DNA of 57,243 nucleotides from Faecalispora sporosphaeroides DSM 1294 (GCA_000383295.1 KB911079.1:1-57243); one strand, 5' to 3'; shown: positions 24,426 through 36,517, counted from the first letter of the stretch. The notes: generated by a model from the sequence alone, not told the origin. Made by a program: numbers and translations.

Positions 24426-24455
24426 ATTATAGCCTAATCACAGGCAAACTGTCAA
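24426..24455 (-). promoter_or_regulatory. rpmH promoter
   Basis: On the minus strand TTGACA (24450-24455), an 18-base spacer and TATAAT (24426-24431) form a near-consensus sigma-A promoter. Confidence 0.88.
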
Positions 24456-25020
24456 TAAAAAAATACAAATCCGCCCGATTTCGCTTTTGCACCATCATAC
24501 CATACAACAGCCCAAAAAGAAAGCGATTTTGCCATAAATTTTCATGGTATTTTTTTTTCGACCTTTTTCCTTCTCCGCTGCGGCCCCGTACCGATGCGGC
24601 GTCAATGCAGGGGGCGCCCTTTGCAACAATGTTCTGGCCGGCTCACCGTGCAAAAAAACAGGCGCAAAAAACGCAAAATGAGTCAAAAAATGGAAACCCT
24701 ATTGATACTGCGCCTCCTCCCGTCCGAAAATATCCTCCTGCCTGTTCTTTCCAGTGAATTTTAAAAAACAAAAATATCCACAGTCCCTCAACATATTGTG
24801 AAAAGCCAGAGGCGGCGCCAATATTTTCGCAAAGTTTTTCACAATCCTGTTGATAAGGTGTTTAAAATGATTTGAAAATTTTTGATCTTTATGCTATTAT
24901 TATGTTAATTATCCGTGTATAACCGAGTTTGCATTTCGCACGTCGTGTTTGTCTGATCCGTTCAGGCGGCAGCTCGGTTTTTCTTTATTTTTTATCTCAC
25001 CGAAAGGTATGATTGTTTTT
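24456..25020. other. Replication origin region upstream of dnaA (oriC, first part)
   Basis: No gene is present. Gene orientation switches here from minus to plus, as at bacterial origins. DnaA-box-like nonamers include ATATCCACA (24774-24782) and TTATCAACA on the minus strand (24848-24856), each one mismatch from TTATCCACA, plus weaker TTTTTCACA near 24835. They are followed by a strongly A/T-rich stretch (24857-24915) that suits unwinding. The dnaA promoter should lie within the last 150 bases. Confidence 0.8.
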
Positions 25021-26334
25021 ATGGAATCCTTTACCGAAGCCTGGGGCCTTGTCTGCGATTTCTGCAAAGCCCGCATCACAGAGGTGGCCTACACCACCTG
25101 GATCCACCGGATCCGCCCTGTCAGCCTGGATTTTAACAAGGGAATTGCCGTGCTGGAGGTTCCGAATGAATTTCACCTTCAAACCCTTACCCGGTGCTAC
25201 ACTTCTCTTCTTCAGGAAGCATTCAACGAAATCTTCGGCGAAGGCATTCAGATCCAGCTCTGCACCCCCGAGCAGCTGGTGCAGAACAAAAAGCCGGACG
25301 CCGTGCCGCTTTCAAAAGACGACTACGAGTACACCTTCGACACGTTCATCGTAGGCCCATCCAACAAATTCGCGCACGCGGCCTCCATGGCGGTGGCGAC
25401 GAAGCCCGCAGTGCTGTACAACCCCCTGTTCATTTACGGAAACTCGGGCCTTGGCAAAACGCACCTGCTGTACGCCATTTGCAACGAGATTTCAAAGAAT
25501 TACCCCCAGATGAATATTATCTATATTAAGGGAGACGAATTCACCAACGAGCTGATTGAAGCGATCCGCCGCGGTACCACCGTCGAATTCCACCAGCGCT
25601 ACCGCAAGGCGGACATCCTTCTCGTGGATGATATTCAGTTCATCGCGGGCAAGGATTCAACGCAGGAGGAATTCTTTCATACCTTTAATACGCTGTATGA
25701 GGCGAAAAAGCAGATCGTGCTCACATCCGACCGGCCGCCGAAGGATATCGCCACGCTGGAGGAACGGCTGCTGACCCGCTTTGAGTGGGGCCTGACCGCC
25801 GACGTGCAGCCGCCGGATTTTGAAACGCGCATCGCAATCATCAAAAGGAAGGCGGAGCTGCTCGAAATTGATCTGCCCGACAACGTAGCCGAATATATCG
25901 CGAACCGCCTCAAAAACAACATCCGTCAGCTCGAGGGCGCCGTCAAAAAGATGAAGGCGTACTATCTGCTGGCCGGCGAAGCGCTGAGCGTCTCCACCGC
26001 GCAGGCGGCGATCAGCGATATCATCAACAATCACCAGCCCGCGCCGATGACGATCGAAAAGATCATCGAAGAGGTGGCCCGCACGTTCGGCACCTCCCCC
26101 GAAGACATCCGCTCCCCCAAGCGCTCTGCCAATATCTCCTCCGCGCGGCAGATCGCCATGTATGTGGTGCGCGAGATCACCCAGCTGCCCATGACCTCCA
26201 TCGGCGAGGCGTTCGGCGGCCGCGATCACTCCACCGTGGTCTACGCGATTCAGCAGGTGGAGAAGAATATCGGCCGCGATCCGAAAACGCGCGACACCGT
26301 TCAGGACATCATCAAAAATATCCGCGATCGGTAA
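25021..26334 (+). CDS. dnaA: Chromosomal replication initiator DnaA
   Basis: Product of 437 aa. Domain I (about 1-80), a short linker, the AAA+ domain with Walker A GNSGLGKTHLL and Walker B LLVDDIQF, and domain IV with the DNA-binding signature GGRDHSTVVYA. It opens oriC in its ATP form. The start is ATG 25021 (MESFTEAWGLV) by family length; AAAGG is 13 bases upstream, and ATG 25009 (four residues longer) is the alternative because the site is then too close. Confidence 0.98.
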   Translation: MESFTEAWGLVCDFCKARITEVAYTTWIHRIRPVSLDFNKGIAVLEVPNEFHLQTLTRCYTSLLQEAFNEIFGEGIQIQLCTPEQLVQNKKPDAVPLSKDDYEYTFDTFIVGPSNKFAHAASMAVATKPAVLYNPLFIYGNSGLGKTHLLYAICNEISKNYPQMNIIYIKGDEFTNELIEAIRRGTTVEFHQRYRKADILLVDDIQFIAGKDSTQEEFFHTFNTLYEAKKQIVLTSDRPPKDIATLEERLLTRFEWGLTADVQPPDFETRIAIIKRKAELLEIDLPDNVAEYIANRLKNNIRQLEGAVKKMKAYYLLAGEALSVSTAQAAISDIINNHQPAPMTIEKIIEEVARTFGTSPEDIRSPKRSANISSARQIAMYVVREITQLPMTSIGEAFGGRDHSTVVYAIQQVEKNIGRDPKTRDTVQDIIKNIRDR

Positions 26335-26673
26335 CGGCGTGATTACTCACTGTATTATTACAAATAGTATAATTTAAAAAGTGGAGAACGCCTCCACTTT
26401 TCCACAAATCAGGGGAAAACCCGATTTTTCTCTGTGAATTCTTTTAAACTTCTTTTCAACATTCCCCACAGAGTTTTCAACAGCCTGTTAAAACTCAAAA
26501 AATCTCTCTATACTCTCAACAAATACTCCACAATGGGTTCTGGAAAACAAAATGCTCCCCACACCTTGGTGCTCCTCACTTCTCACAGCTTTTCCACTTT
26601 TCAGAATCCCCTACTACTACCGCTAAATCATATCTACCCTTTCTACTCTAAATAACGTAAGGTGGTAAGAACG
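26335..26673. other. dnaA-dnaN spacer (oriC, second part)
   Basis: After the dnaA stop there is an A/T-rich stretch (26350-26380), a terminator hairpin and then a run of DnaA-box-like nonamers: TTTTCCACA (26398-26406, one mismatch), TTTTCAACA twice (about 26452 and 26473), TTCCCCACA (26462-26470) and TACTCCACA (26524-26532). Firmicutes often have origin boxes on both sides of dnaA, so this probably forms a bipartite origin. AAGGTGG before 26674 is the dnaN ribosome site. Confidence 0.65.
26377..26403 (+). terminator. Terminator after dnaA
   Basis: A perfect 10-bp stem AAAAGTGGAG / CTCCACTTTT with a 5-base loop lies 40 bases after dnaA. Its right arm overlaps the DnaA-box-like TTTTCCACA. Confidence 0.7.
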
Positions 26674-27780
26674 ATGAAGATACTATGCGACCGCAAGGAA
26701 TTGGTGGAAGCAGTGTTGAATATTCAGCGGGCCGTTTCCTCCAAATCCTCCATTCCCGCTTTGGAAGGAATCCTTTTGCAGACAAAAGGATCGGATTTGT
26801 TTCTGTGCGGCTATGACCTGGAGATGGGCATGACCACGACGCTGCCGGCCAAAGTGGAGCAGGCGGGCAGTGTTGTGCTCTCCGCCCGTCTGTTCGGCGA
26901 TATCGTGCGTCGCCTGCCGGGCGACGATGTTTCGCTCTCGGTCGACGAAAAGAATGTGGCTTCGATTCTCAGTGGGGCCAGCGAATTTTCCATTGCGGGC
27001 ATTCCAGCGGAGGAATACCCCGAGCTGCCTTCCGTTTCGGGTGAAACCTCAATCGAGGTGCCGAACGGGATTCTGAAAAGCATGATCCGCCAGACTCTGT
27101 TCGCCGTTTCTGAAAGCGATATGAAGCCGGTACATACCGGAACGCTGTTCGAGCTGAGTGAAAATCGACTCTGCCTGATTTCTGTGGACGGTTACCGCCT
27201 CGCGGTTCGCGAGGAGCCGATCGCGTGCGATCAGGACACCAGCTTCGTTGTTCCGGGAAAAACCCTATCGGAGGTATTAAAGCTCCTCCCTGATAATGAA
27301 GAAAATCTGGCGCTGTCGATCGGCCGCAGGCATATCCTGTTCCAGATCGGCAGCTATACGCTGATTTCGCGCCTGCTCGAGGGAGATTTTCTCGATTACC
27401 GAGCGGCGATTCCGGCTTCTCACACAACAGAAATTCTGGTAAAAACCAGAACCTTTATTGAAAGCGTGGAGCGCGTTTCGCTCCTGATTACAGACCGCCT
27501 GAAAAGTCCGCTACGCTGCGTATTCGACGACAACCGGATTCAGCTCTCCTGCTCCACGGCGATCGGCCGTGCCAGCGATGAGCTGGAAGCGCAGAGCACC
27601 GGCGGAACGATCGAAATGGGCTTCAACAACCGCTATCTTTTGGATGCGCTGCGCAACACCGAATGCGACGAGGTGAAAATACAGCTCAGCGGAGCGCTCA
27701 GCCCCATGAAGGTTGTCCCGAAGGACGGCGGCAGCTTTTTGTTTCTGGTTTTGCCGGTTCGGTTGAAGAGCGGCGTTTGA
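26674..27780 (+). CDS. dnaN: DNA polymerase III beta subunit (sliding clamp)
   Basis: Product of 368 aa, the family length, with three clamp folds and the typical [12 protein letters not shown] near the N-terminus and [18 protein letters not shown] at the end. It encircles DNA and tethers polymerase. ATG 26674 has AAGGTGG eight bases upstream; the in-frame GTG at 26662 overlaps that site and is rejected. It starts a tight operon with yaaA, recF and remB. Confidence 0.98.
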   Translation: MKILCDRKELVEAVLNIQRAVSSKSSIPALEGILLQTKGSDLFLCGYDLEMGMTTTLPAKVEQAGSVVLSARLFGDIVRRLPGDDVSLSVDEKNVASILSGASEFSIAGIPAEEYPELPSVSGETSIEVPNGILKSMIRQTLFAVSESDMKPVHTGTLFELSENRLCLISVDGYRLAVREEPIACDQDTSFVVPGKTLSEVLKLLPDNEENLALSIGRRHILFQIGSYTLISRLLEGDFLDYRAAIPASHTTEILVKTRTFIESVERVSLLITDRLKSPLRCVFDDNRIQLSCSTAIGRASDELEAQSTGGTIEMGFNNRYLLDALRNTECDEVKIQLSGALSPMKVVPKDGGSFLFLVLPVRLKSGV

Positions 27781-27796
27781 GCGCGTAGGAGGAATT

Positions 27797-28009
27797 ATGG
27801 AAATCATTTCAATTGATACGGAATTCATCCGTCTGGATGCGCTACTGAAGTTGGCAGGCGCGGTGGAAACCGGCGGCCATGCCAAGCTGGCCATTCAGAA
27901 CGGAGACGTTCTGGTCAACGGCCAGGTTTGCACCATGCGCGGCAAAAAGATGCGCGGTGGCGACCGGGCGGAATATCAGGGCAGAATCTACGAGGTGAAA
28001 ACCCTGTGA
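27797..28009 (+). CDS. yaaA: S4-domain RNA-binding protein YaaA
   Basis: Product of 70 aa, a single S4 RNA-binding domain ([21 protein letters not shown]...[19 protein letters not shown]). It lies between dnaN and recF as in B. subtilis, where it affects ribosome assembly. AGGAGG is six bases before ATG; its stop overlaps the recF GTG. Confidence 0.96.
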   Translation: MEIISIDTEFIRLDALLKLAGAVETGGHAKLAIQNGDVLVNGQVCTMRGKKMRGGDRAEYQGRIYEVKTL

Positions 28010-29109
28010 TCGTCAGCCGGCTTTCGTTTTTACACTACCGCAATCTGCACGAGGGGGAGTTTCTGCCGGATCCGCGCATGAATGTGATCTTCGGGCAGAA
28101 TGCGCAGGGCAAAACCAATTTGCTTGAGGCGCTGTGGCTGTTTACGGGCGGCCGGTCGTTTCGCGGCTCGCGCGACAGCGAGCTGATCGCCTTTGGGCAG
28201 GACGCGGCGCGGCTGCAGATTGCTTTTTTCAGTGAAGAGCGCGACCAGAGCGCGGTTCTGACGATTCAGAACAAAAAACGCTCCGCCGCCGTTAACGGCG
28301 TGCCGTATGGCGGCGTGATGGAACTGGTGGGGAAATTCCGGGCGGTGATCTTTTCGCCGGAACATTTGTCGCTGGTAAAGGACGGCCCTGCTTTGCGCCG
28401 CTCCTTTCTGGACGGCGCGCTTTGCCAGCTCCGCCCGGTGTATGCAAAGCTATTGTTTCAGTATAACCGGGTATTGCAGCAGAGAAACGCGCTGCTGAAG
28501 GATATTCCCCGCCACGCCGAGCTGCTAGACACGCTCGAAATCTGGGACGAAAAGCTCGCCCAGCGCGGCGCGCGGCTGATTTTGGAACGGAGCGAATATG
28601 TGCGCCTGCTTTCGGAGCCGGCTCGGCGGGTTTACGAGGGAATTTCGGGTGCACGGGAGCAGTTTTCCGTTTGCTACCGCACGGTTTCCGGCGGAGAGCC
28701 GCAGACGGAGGAGCAGTGGTGCCGGCATTTACTCGGTCTGCTTGGCAGCTCCCGCAGGGAGGATCTTTCCGCGGGCTTTACGACGGTTGGCCCGCACCGG
28801 GACGATCTGGAGATTCTGGTGGACGAACGGCAGGCGAGAAGCTTTGGCTCGCAGGGCCAGCAGCGCTCCTGCGTACTGGCGTTAAAACTGGCGGAGGCGG
28901 AGCTTTTGCAGACCCTTTCCGGCGAGGCGCCGGTGATCCTGCTCGACGACGTGATGAGTGAGCTCGATTCCGGCCGACAGGATTTTCTCTTGCATCAGCT
29001 TGGAGAAAAGCAGGTGTTTTTAACGTGCTGCGACCCCGAAACGGCAGCCCGCTATTCCGGCGGAGGAAGATTTGAGATGGAGCAGGGACGGCTAACCGTC
29101 CGGCAGTAA
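28006..29109 (+). CDS. recF: DNA replication and repair protein RecF
   Basis: Product of 367 aa. Walker A is [14 protein letters not shown], the ABC-type signature region is [18 protein letters not shown], and Walker B is [12 protein letters not shown]. It loads RecA at gaps. The GTG start at 28006 overlaps the yaaA stop (GTGA), which is preferred over an upstream ATG because family proteins begin at this point ([14 protein letters not shown]). Confidence 0.97.
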   Translation: MIVSRLSFLHYRNLHEGEFLPDPRMNVIFGQNAQGKTNLLEALWLFTGGRSFRGSRDSELIAFGQDAARLQIAFFSEERDQSAVLTIQNKKRSAAVNGVPYGGVMELVGKFRAVIFSPEHLSLVKDGPALRRSFLDGALCQLRPVYAKLLFQYNRVLQQRNALLKDIPRHAELLDTLEIWDEKLAQRGARLILERSEYVRLLSEPARRVYEGISGAREQFSVCYRTVSGGEPQTEEQWCRHLLGLLGSSRREDLSAGFTTVGPHRDDLEILVDERQARSFGSQGQQRSCVLALKLAEAELLQTLSGEAPVILLDDVMSELDSGRQDFLLHQLGEKQVFLTCCDPETAARYSGGGRFEMEQGRLTVRQ

Positions 29110-29120
29110 GGATGTGTTTT

Positions 29121-29393
29121 ATGTATCTCCACCTGGGGCAGGACACCGTCATTCAGACAAAAGACATCATCGGGATTTTCGATCTGGAAAATTCCACGAT
29201 TTCAAAATATACCCGCGAATACCTTGCAAAAGCGGAACGGAGCGGCAGAGTGATCAATGTCAGTATGGAAATGCCGAAATCCTTTGTGCTTTGCTGTGAC
29301 AAATCGGAACAAATAACGGTCTATATTTCGCAGATTTCTTCCACCACGCTGCTTAAACGGAGCAGGTTTATGGAAAACCTTTCCAATGTGTAG
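29121..29393 (+). CDS. remB: RemB-like regulatory protein (DUF370)
   Basis: Product of 90 aa starting MYLHLGQDTVIQTKDIIGIFDLEN, the pattern of YaaB/RemB. RemA/RemB proteins are DNA-binding regulators of extracellular matrix genes in Bacillus. The location between recF and gyrB is the standard one. AAGGA is eight bases before ATG 29121. Confidence 0.94.
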   Translation: MYLHLGQDTVIQTKDIIGIFDLENSTISKYTREYLAKAERSGRVINVSMEMPKSFVLCCDKSEQITVYISQISSTTLLKRSRFMENLSNV

Positions 29394-29441
29394 CGAAGTG
29401 CCGAACGGCGGAAGAAAACAGGAAAGGAATGGCGAAGGCCT

Positions 29442-29852
29442 ATGAAGCTGCAATTGCCGGTTTGCCCCCACTGTGGGCAGAAGGTCGGTTATGTGAGAGC
29501 TTGGTTTTTAAAGCAGGAGGGCGAATATCGCTGCCCAAACTGCGGCGGATTTTCCGGTGTGTTTTTGAGTACCGCGGCGCCGATGTTCGGTTCCGTCGCG
29601 GTTGTGATATCGGTTGTGATATTTCTGTTGCTCCGCCTTCTTACCGGCGGTCTGCCGTTCTACGGAGTGCTGCTCATGTCGCTCCCCTACGCCCTGTTCT
29701 TTCTCGCTGCCCCGTTCCTCGTCCGGCTGAGAAAGCCGGGCGTGCGCAAACGGCCCCCGGCTCCGCCGCGGCCCGGTACACCGCCGCCGCATCCTCCGGG
29801 CAGCCGCCCCGGCCAGGGCCCCGACGCAAACCATTCGTTCAGACGCTTTTAA
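29442..29852 (+). CDS. Zinc-ribbon membrane protein with a proline-rich tail
   Basis: Product of 136 aa. CPHCGQ (8-13) and CPNCGG (31-36) form a zinc ribbon at the N-terminus. Two membrane helices follow (about 48-67 and 73-94), then a basic, proline- and glycine-rich C-terminal tail (95-136). The function is not known. It is inserted between remB and gyrB, a position where B. subtilis has no such gene. The ribosome site before ATG is GGAATGGCGAAGG, moderate. Confidence 0.75.
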   Translation: MKLQLPVCPHCGQKVGYVRAWFLKQEGEYRCPNCGGFSGVFLSTAAPMFGSVAVVISVVIFLLLRLLTGGLPFYGVLLMSLPYALFFLAAPFLVRLRKPGVRKRPPAPPRPGTPPPHPPGSRPGQGPDANHSFRRF

Positions 29853-29870
29853 TTGATTACAATCTGTTGA

Positions 29871-31832
<1,962 letters not shown>

Positions 31833-31888
31833 CCCGCCGACGCCTGGTTTGGGCGCCGACCAAACAACAATCGGGAGGAAAATCAGAA

Positions 31889-32527
31889 ATGGATGACAAT
31901 CATCGAACCCGGTCCAATGAGATCGACCAGGCGGAACAGGAAGAAACCGCGGAACCTCCGCAGTCGGGCCATTCCCAAACGCTGAATCTGGTGGCGGACG
32001 AAGACGCCGCCGAATATGAGGAGCAGCAGACGGGCGTACGTTTTTCGTTTGTGCTTCGGCGCGAGGAATTCTACGAGGCGCTCAGGCGGCAGGAAAGCCA
32101 CAGCCCCGCTTACAAAAAGAAGGTTCGCTGGCTGATGCTGGTCGGCGCCGTGGTTGTGGTCTGCCTGATTCTTGGAATCGCCATGCCGCAGGAGGGCGGA
32201 CGGCTGCTGCGGGTTGCGCTTCTGGGCGCGCTGGCAGGCTTTTTCGTGTGGGTTTCGCCGCGCTTGCGTATAAACGGAATGGCAAAACAGCTGACGACGG
32301 GGGAAGAGATCAATGTGGCCGTTTACCCGGATGAGGTTGCGATTGCGGTGGGAACCAACCACTGGAACATACCGCTGGACGATACGGCAAAGATGGATTT
32401 GACCCAGCAGCTGATTCTGCTGCACAGCGAAGGGCGCAGCCTGGTGATCCCGCAGCGCAGCATTGACCCGGCGATTCGGGCGGATGTGCTCGCGATCCTC
32501 ACGGCAGGCACGCAGAAATATGAATGA
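31889..32527 (+). CDS. YcxB-like membrane protein 1
   Basis: Product of 212 aa. An acidic N-terminus (about 1-50), a FSFVLRREEFYEALRR segment, two membrane helices (about 82-101 and 107-123) and a C-terminal YcxB-like domain (INVAVYPDEVAIAVG...HWNIPLDD...LILLHSEGRSLVIPQRSI). The domain is structurally like a membrane-attached PH fold; the role is unknown. GGGAGG is 10 bases before ATG. First of three related genes between gyrB and gyrA. Confidence 0.72.
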   Translation: MDDNHRTRSNEIDQAEQEETAEPPQSGHSQTLNLVADEDAAEYEEQQTGVRFSFVLRREEFYEALRRQESHSPAYKKKVRWLMLVGAVVVVCLILGIAMPQEGGRLLRVALLGALAGFFVWVSPRLRINGMAKQLTTGEEINVAVYPDEVAIAVGTNHWNIPLDDTAKMDLTQQLILLHSEGRSLVIPQRSIDPAIRADVLAILTAGTQKYE

Positions 32528-32577
32528 GCAAAAGAGTCGGGCCAAAGAGGTAACTTTCGGAAAAGGAGGCGGCGAAA

Positions 32578-33156
32578 ATGGCGGAGCTTTCACGCGAAGC
32601 CCCGGTTTTGGTTCTGGAGCAGCAGCTCAGTGCGGAAGATTATGCACAGGCGGCTTTGCTGTATGAAAATACGCTGTTCCCTTTTCGCCGGTACTGGGTG
32701 CGGGCGGGAATCTGCGTCTGCGCGGCCGTGCTGGTAGCGTCGGCAATCCCGTGGTATTTGTCACAGTTCGCCACGGCGGTTGTTCCGATTTGTGCGGTGG
32801 TATTCTTTCTGGCGCTCGCACTGTATTTCTGGCGGGATCAGCCGCGCCGGCGTCTTCACGGCGCGGTGCTGCAGTTCTGCAGCAGCAGGCTGCTGTGCCT
32901 TCCTGGCAAAATTTCGGTTTATCAAAACGGAATTGTGCTGGAAAACGACGCGGAAATGCTGAGTGAATTCTGGACCGATTTTTCCGGCTGTGTGGAAGGG
33001 CACGCATATTATGTGCTTTGGGGCGGCATTTCCCGCCCGCTGCTCATTCTGAAAAAGAGTGTGCTTTCCTCCGAGCAGAAAGAGCGCCTGAGCGCTCACC
33101 TGAGGAGTACGTTTGCCGGGCGCTGCCGCCTGGCAAACGGCGGGAGATTCCGATGA
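32578..33156 (+). CDS. YcxB-like membrane protein 2
   Basis: Product of 192 aa with the same plan as its neighbours: a polar N-terminal segment (LSAEDYAQAALLYE), two membrane helices (about 43-61 and 66-84) and a YcxB-like C-terminal part (KISVYQNGIVLENDAEMLSEFWTDF...LILKKSVLSSEQKERL). The function is unknown. GGAGG is eight bases from ATG; the stop overlaps the next start (ATGA). Confidence 0.68.
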   Translation: MAELSREAPVLVLEQQLSAEDYAQAALLYENTLFPFRRYWVRAGICVCAAVLVASAIPWYLSQFATAVVPICAVVFFLALALYFWRDQPRRRLHGAVLQFCSSRLLCLPGKISVYQNGIVLENDAEMLSEFWTDFSGCVEGHAYYVLWGGISRPLLILKKSVLSSEQKERLSAHLRSTFAGRCRLANGGRFR

Positions 33157-33713
33157 CCCGGCGGGAGCAGGGCGGCCACCAGGCGGTGGTCAGCTTTCTT
33201 CTGACCCGAGAGGATTATGTAAACAGCAAACAGGCCGCGGCGCGAGCGGCCTGCCGCCCGGCGGAAATTCATTTTCTTCGCTGGGCCGGATTCCTTTTGG
33301 TGGTTACCGGCATTGTACTGCGCGTCTTTTTCGCGGTAAACGGCTACAGCCGGGTTCTCTCTACCCTGACGGTACTGCTGGGCACGGCGATCGGCTTCGC
33401 CATCGATAGCTGGCAGCCCGCGCTGATCCGGTATCAGGCGCAGCGGTACTACGACACGCACGGGGAGCGAATGCTGGCCCAGACAATGATATTTGACGAA
33501 GAAACCATGTCCATCCAAACGGACCGATATCGGGTGCAGCTGCCCTATTCGCACCTGTACCGGGTGTATGAGGATGGAAAGATGTTTTTATTATATACGG
33601 CACAAAACGAGCTTTGGGCTCTGCCCAAGCGGGCGCTGCCCCCCTGGGACCTGGTAAAGGTTCGGGAGCTTTTGAAACGGAACGAAAATTACAAGCGGGA
33701 AGGTGTCCGATAA
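33153..33713 (+). CDS. YcxB-like membrane protein 3
   Basis: Product of 186 aa: VSFLLTREDYVNSKQAAARAA, two membrane helices (about 44-63 and 66-85) and a YcxB-like C-terminal domain (MIFDEETMSIQTDRYRVQLPYSHLYRVYEDGKMFLLYT...LPKRALPPWD). The start is the ATG overlapping the previous stop. Its own stop is directly followed by the gyrA ATG, so the three YcxB genes and gyrA are probably cotranscribed and translationally linked. Function unknown. Confidence 0.72.
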   Translation: MTRREQGGHQAVVSFLLTREDYVNSKQAAARAACRPAEIHFLRWAGFLLVVTGIVLRVFFAVNGYSRVLSTLTVLLGTAIGFAIDSWQPALIRYQAQRYYDTHGERMLAQTMIFDEETMSIQTDRYRVQLPYSHLYRVYEDGKMFLLYTAQNELWALPKRALPPWDLVKVRELLKRNENYKREGVR

Positions 33714-36263
33714 ATGGAGGAAATGCAAACAAACCGGGTGATTAACGTTGACCTGGAAAAAGAGATGAAACAATCCTTTCTGGATTATTCCATGTCGGTA
33801 ATTATATCGCGCGCGCTGCCCGATGTGCGCGACGGCCTCAAGCCGGTACACAGAAGAATTCTGTACACCATGTTTGAAAACGGCCTGATGCCGGAAAAGG
33901 GCTACCGCAAATGCGCGGATACGGTCGGCGCCGTGCTGGCCCGGTATCACCCGCATGGTGACGCGTCGGTTTACGACGCTCTGGTGCGTTTGGCACAGGA
34001 TTTTTCGATGCGCTATATGCTGGTGGACGGCCACGGCAACTTCGGTTCTGTGGACGGCGACCCGCCTGCCGCCTACCGTTATACCGAGGCGCGTCTCGGC
34101 AAGCCCGCCGTGCGCATGCTCACCGATATTGAAAAGGACACGGTCGATTTTCGCCCGAACTACGACGACCGTTTGAAAGAGCCTGTGGTTCTGCCGGTTC
34201 GGTTCCCGAATATTCTGGTCAACGGCTCTACCGGCATCGCCGTGGGCATGGCGACGAACATTCCGCCGCACAACATGGGCGAGGTGATCGACGGCCTGTG
34301 CGCGCTGATCGACAATCCCGACGCGACGATGGAAGAGCTCATGGAGCACATCAAGGGGCCGGATTTTCCCACCGGCGGCATCATCATGGGCCGCAGCGGA
34401 ATCCGCGCGGCATACGGTACCGGCCGCGGCCGCATCATCGTGCGCGCCCGCGCCGAAATCGAAGAGGAAAAGAACGGCCGTTTCAAGATTGTTATTTCCG
34501 AGCTGCCGTACCAGGTGAATAAGGCCCGGCTGATTGAAACCATTGCCGATCTGGTAAAGGACAAGCGGATCGAAGGAATCTCGAATATTGAGGATCACTC
34601 TGACCGCAACGGCATGCACGTCGTCATCGACATCAAGCGCGACGCATCGCCGCAGATTGTGCTGAACCACCTGTATACCTACACCCAAATGCAAACCACC
34701 TTCGGCGTCATCATGCTCGCGATTGTGGACGGCGAGCCGAAAACTCTGACACTGAGGGAAATTCTGCAGGAGTATATCCGTTTTCAGGAGAGTGTTATCG
34801 TTCGCCGCACGCAGTTCGAGCTGCGCAAGGCGCAGGAGCGCGCCCATATTCTGCGCGGTCTGCAGATCGCGATCGATAATATCGACGAGGTGATTTCCAT
34901 CATCCGCAGCTCCAAGTCCATCCCGATAGCGAAAGAACGCCTGACCGAGCGCTTTGAGCTGGACGACATTCAGACCCAGGCGATCGTACAGATGCCGCTG
35001 GGCCGCCTGACCGGCCTCGAGCGCCAGAAGCTGGAGGACGAGCTTGCCGCGCTGATGGTCAAGATTGCCGATCTGGAAGATATTCTCGCCAATGTTCCCC
35101 GCCAGCTCGCCATCATCAAGGAAGAGGCTCTGGCGGTCAAGGCCGAGTTCGGCGACGAACGCCGCACCGAAATCGCGACGATCAGCGGCGAGGTCGATAT
35201 TGAGGACCTGATCCCGCAGGAAGAGTGTGTTCTGACCATGACGAACTTCGGCTACGTCAAGCGCCAGAAGGTGGATACGTACCACATTCAGCGCCGCGGC
35301 GGCCGCGGTGTGTCGGGCATGACACGCCGTGAGGAGGATGTGGCGACCGAAATGTTTGTCATCAACAGCCACGATTACGTGCTGTTCTTCTCGAATCTGG
35401 GCCGTGTGTACCGCCTGAAATGCTACGAGGTGCCGGAGGGCTCCCGCACCAGCAAGGGCATTAATATTGCGAATCTGCTGCCGCTTTCCTCCGGAGAAAG
35501 TGTCACCTCCATGGTTCGCGTGCCGGAGTTCGACGAGGAAAGCTACCTTGTCATGGTTACGAAAAACGGCATCATCAAGCGCACCGCGCTCAGTGCCTAC
35601 AATACGGCCCGCAAGGGCGGCGTGATCGCCATCGATCTCGACGAGGGCGATTCGCTGTGCTGGGTTCGCCGCACCGACGGCAACCGCGAAATGCTTGTGG
35701 CGACGAAAAAGGGTATGTGCATTCGCTTCCGCGAAACGGATGTGCGTGCGATGGGCCGTACGGCCCGCGGCGTAAAGGCCATTACGCTCAAGGAAGGCGA
35801 CTGCGTTACCGGGCTTTCCACCATCCGCGAGGGCGGGATGGTGCTCACTGTATCCGAAACCGGCTACGGGCGTCTTTCCCCCATCACCGATTACCGCACG
35901 CAGTCCCGCGGCGGTAAGGGGCTGCTGAACTACCACGTGGAAAAATACGGCGACGTGGCGTCCATCAAGGTGGTTGACCCCGACGACGACGTGATCATCA
36001 TTTCTTCCGACGGCGTCATCATCCGCATTCATGCGGCGTCAATCCGCGTTTGTGCCCGCCCGAGCAAGGGCGTGCGCGTCATGCGTGTGAATGGCGTGGA
36101 GAACCGCGTGGTCACTCTGGCCAGAGCACCGCACGACGACGAGGAAGAAACCGACGACTCCCTGATTGAGGACGACGGCTCTGCCGAAAGCGCCGAAGAC
36201 CTGGTGGAAGAAGAGGTTCTCGACGAGGCGGTACCCGAGGATGGGGAGGCTCCCGAGGAATAA
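33714..36263 (+). CDS. gyrA: DNA gyrase subunit A
   Basis: Product of 849 aa. The breakage-reunion domain has [16 protein letters not shown], the quinolone region [17 protein letters not shown] and the catalytic tyrosine at residue 123 ([10 protein letters not shown]). The C-terminal beta-pinwheel includes the GyrA box QRRGGRGV. An acidic tail (about 805-849) follows. The residue equivalent to E. coli Ser83 is Ala84 here, with serine one place later. GAAGGTG is eight bases before ATG. Confidence 0.98.
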   Translation: MEEMQTNRVINVDLEKEMKQSFLDYSMSVIISRALPDVRDGLKPVHRRILYTMFENGLMPEKGYRKCADTVGAVLARYHPHGDASVYDALVRLAQDFSMRYMLVDGHGNFGSVDGDPPAAYRYTEARLGKPAVRMLTDIEKDTVDFRPNYDDRLKEPVVLPVRFPNILVNGSTGIAVGMATNIPPHNMGEVIDGLCALIDNPDATMEELMEHIKGPDFPTGGIIMGRSGIRAAYGTGRGRIIVRARAEIEEEKNGRFKIVISELPYQVNKARLIETIADLVKDKRIEGISNIEDHSDRNGMHVVIDIKRDASPQIVLNHLYTYTQMQTTFGVIMLAIVDGEPKTLTLREILQEYIRFQESVIVRRTQFELRKAQERAHILRGLQIAIDNIDEVISIIRSSKSIPIAKERLTERFELDDIQTQAIVQMPLGRLTGLERQKLEDELAALMVKIADLEDILANVPRQLAIIKEEALAVKAEFGDERRTEIATISGEVDIEDLIPQEECVLTMTNFGYVKRQKVDTYHIQRRGGRGVSGMTRREEDVATEMFVINSHDYVLFFSNLGRVYRLKCYEVPEGSRTSKGINIANLLPLSSGESVTSMVRVPEFDEESYLVMVTKNGIIKRTALSAYNTARKGGVIAIDLDEGDSLCWVRRTDGNREMLVATKKGMCIRFRETDVRAMGRTARGVKAITLKEGDCVTGLSTIREGGMVLTVSETGYGRLSPITDYRTQSRGGKGLLNYHVEKYGDVASIKVVDPDDDVIIISSDGVIIRIHAASIRVCARPSKGVRVMRVNGVENRVVTLARAPHDDEEETDDSLIEDDGSAESAEDLVEEEVLDEAVPEDGEAPEE

Positions 36264-36310
36264 CCCTGCACTGCCCCGTTTTCCAGCAGCTTTCTGCACT
36301 TTCTGAAAAA

Positions 36311-36360
36311 ACAGCGCCTGTTTCCGGCGGTTTGCCGGAGCGGGCGCTGTGTTTTTTGTT
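36311..36360 (+). terminator. Terminator of the gyrase operon
   Basis: ACAGCGCC and GGCGCTGT form the outer stem and TCCGGC / GCCGGA the inner, followed by GTTTTTTG. A separate 8-bp hairpin TGTGCGGC-CTC-GCCGCACA lies at 36481-36499; the stretch 36361-36517 has no gene. Confidence 0.85.
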
Positions 36361-36517
36361 ATTCAGGAAAGTGTTTTTTACCGCGGAGGACACAGAGAAG
36401 TTTTTTTATCAATTTCACCCACGGAGCAGAGAAAAAAAGCAACCCCGGACAGAAAAGCAAACTGGCGAAAAATAAAATTCTGTGCGGCCTCGCCGCACAG
36501 GCCGTAAAGAAAAGCCT

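Noticed and set aside
35930-35950. A third parS-like sequence in gyrA (CCACGTGG)
   Set aside because: Only the central core matches; the flanking bases do not fit the 16-bp consensus.
33591-36032. An 813-residue open frame on the minus strand opposite gyrA
   Set aside because: It mirrors the strongly coding gyrA frame of a G/C-rich gene, has no recognisable domain and no ribosome site. The same holds for long frames opposite nrdD, gyrB, serS, mnmG and DUF4340.
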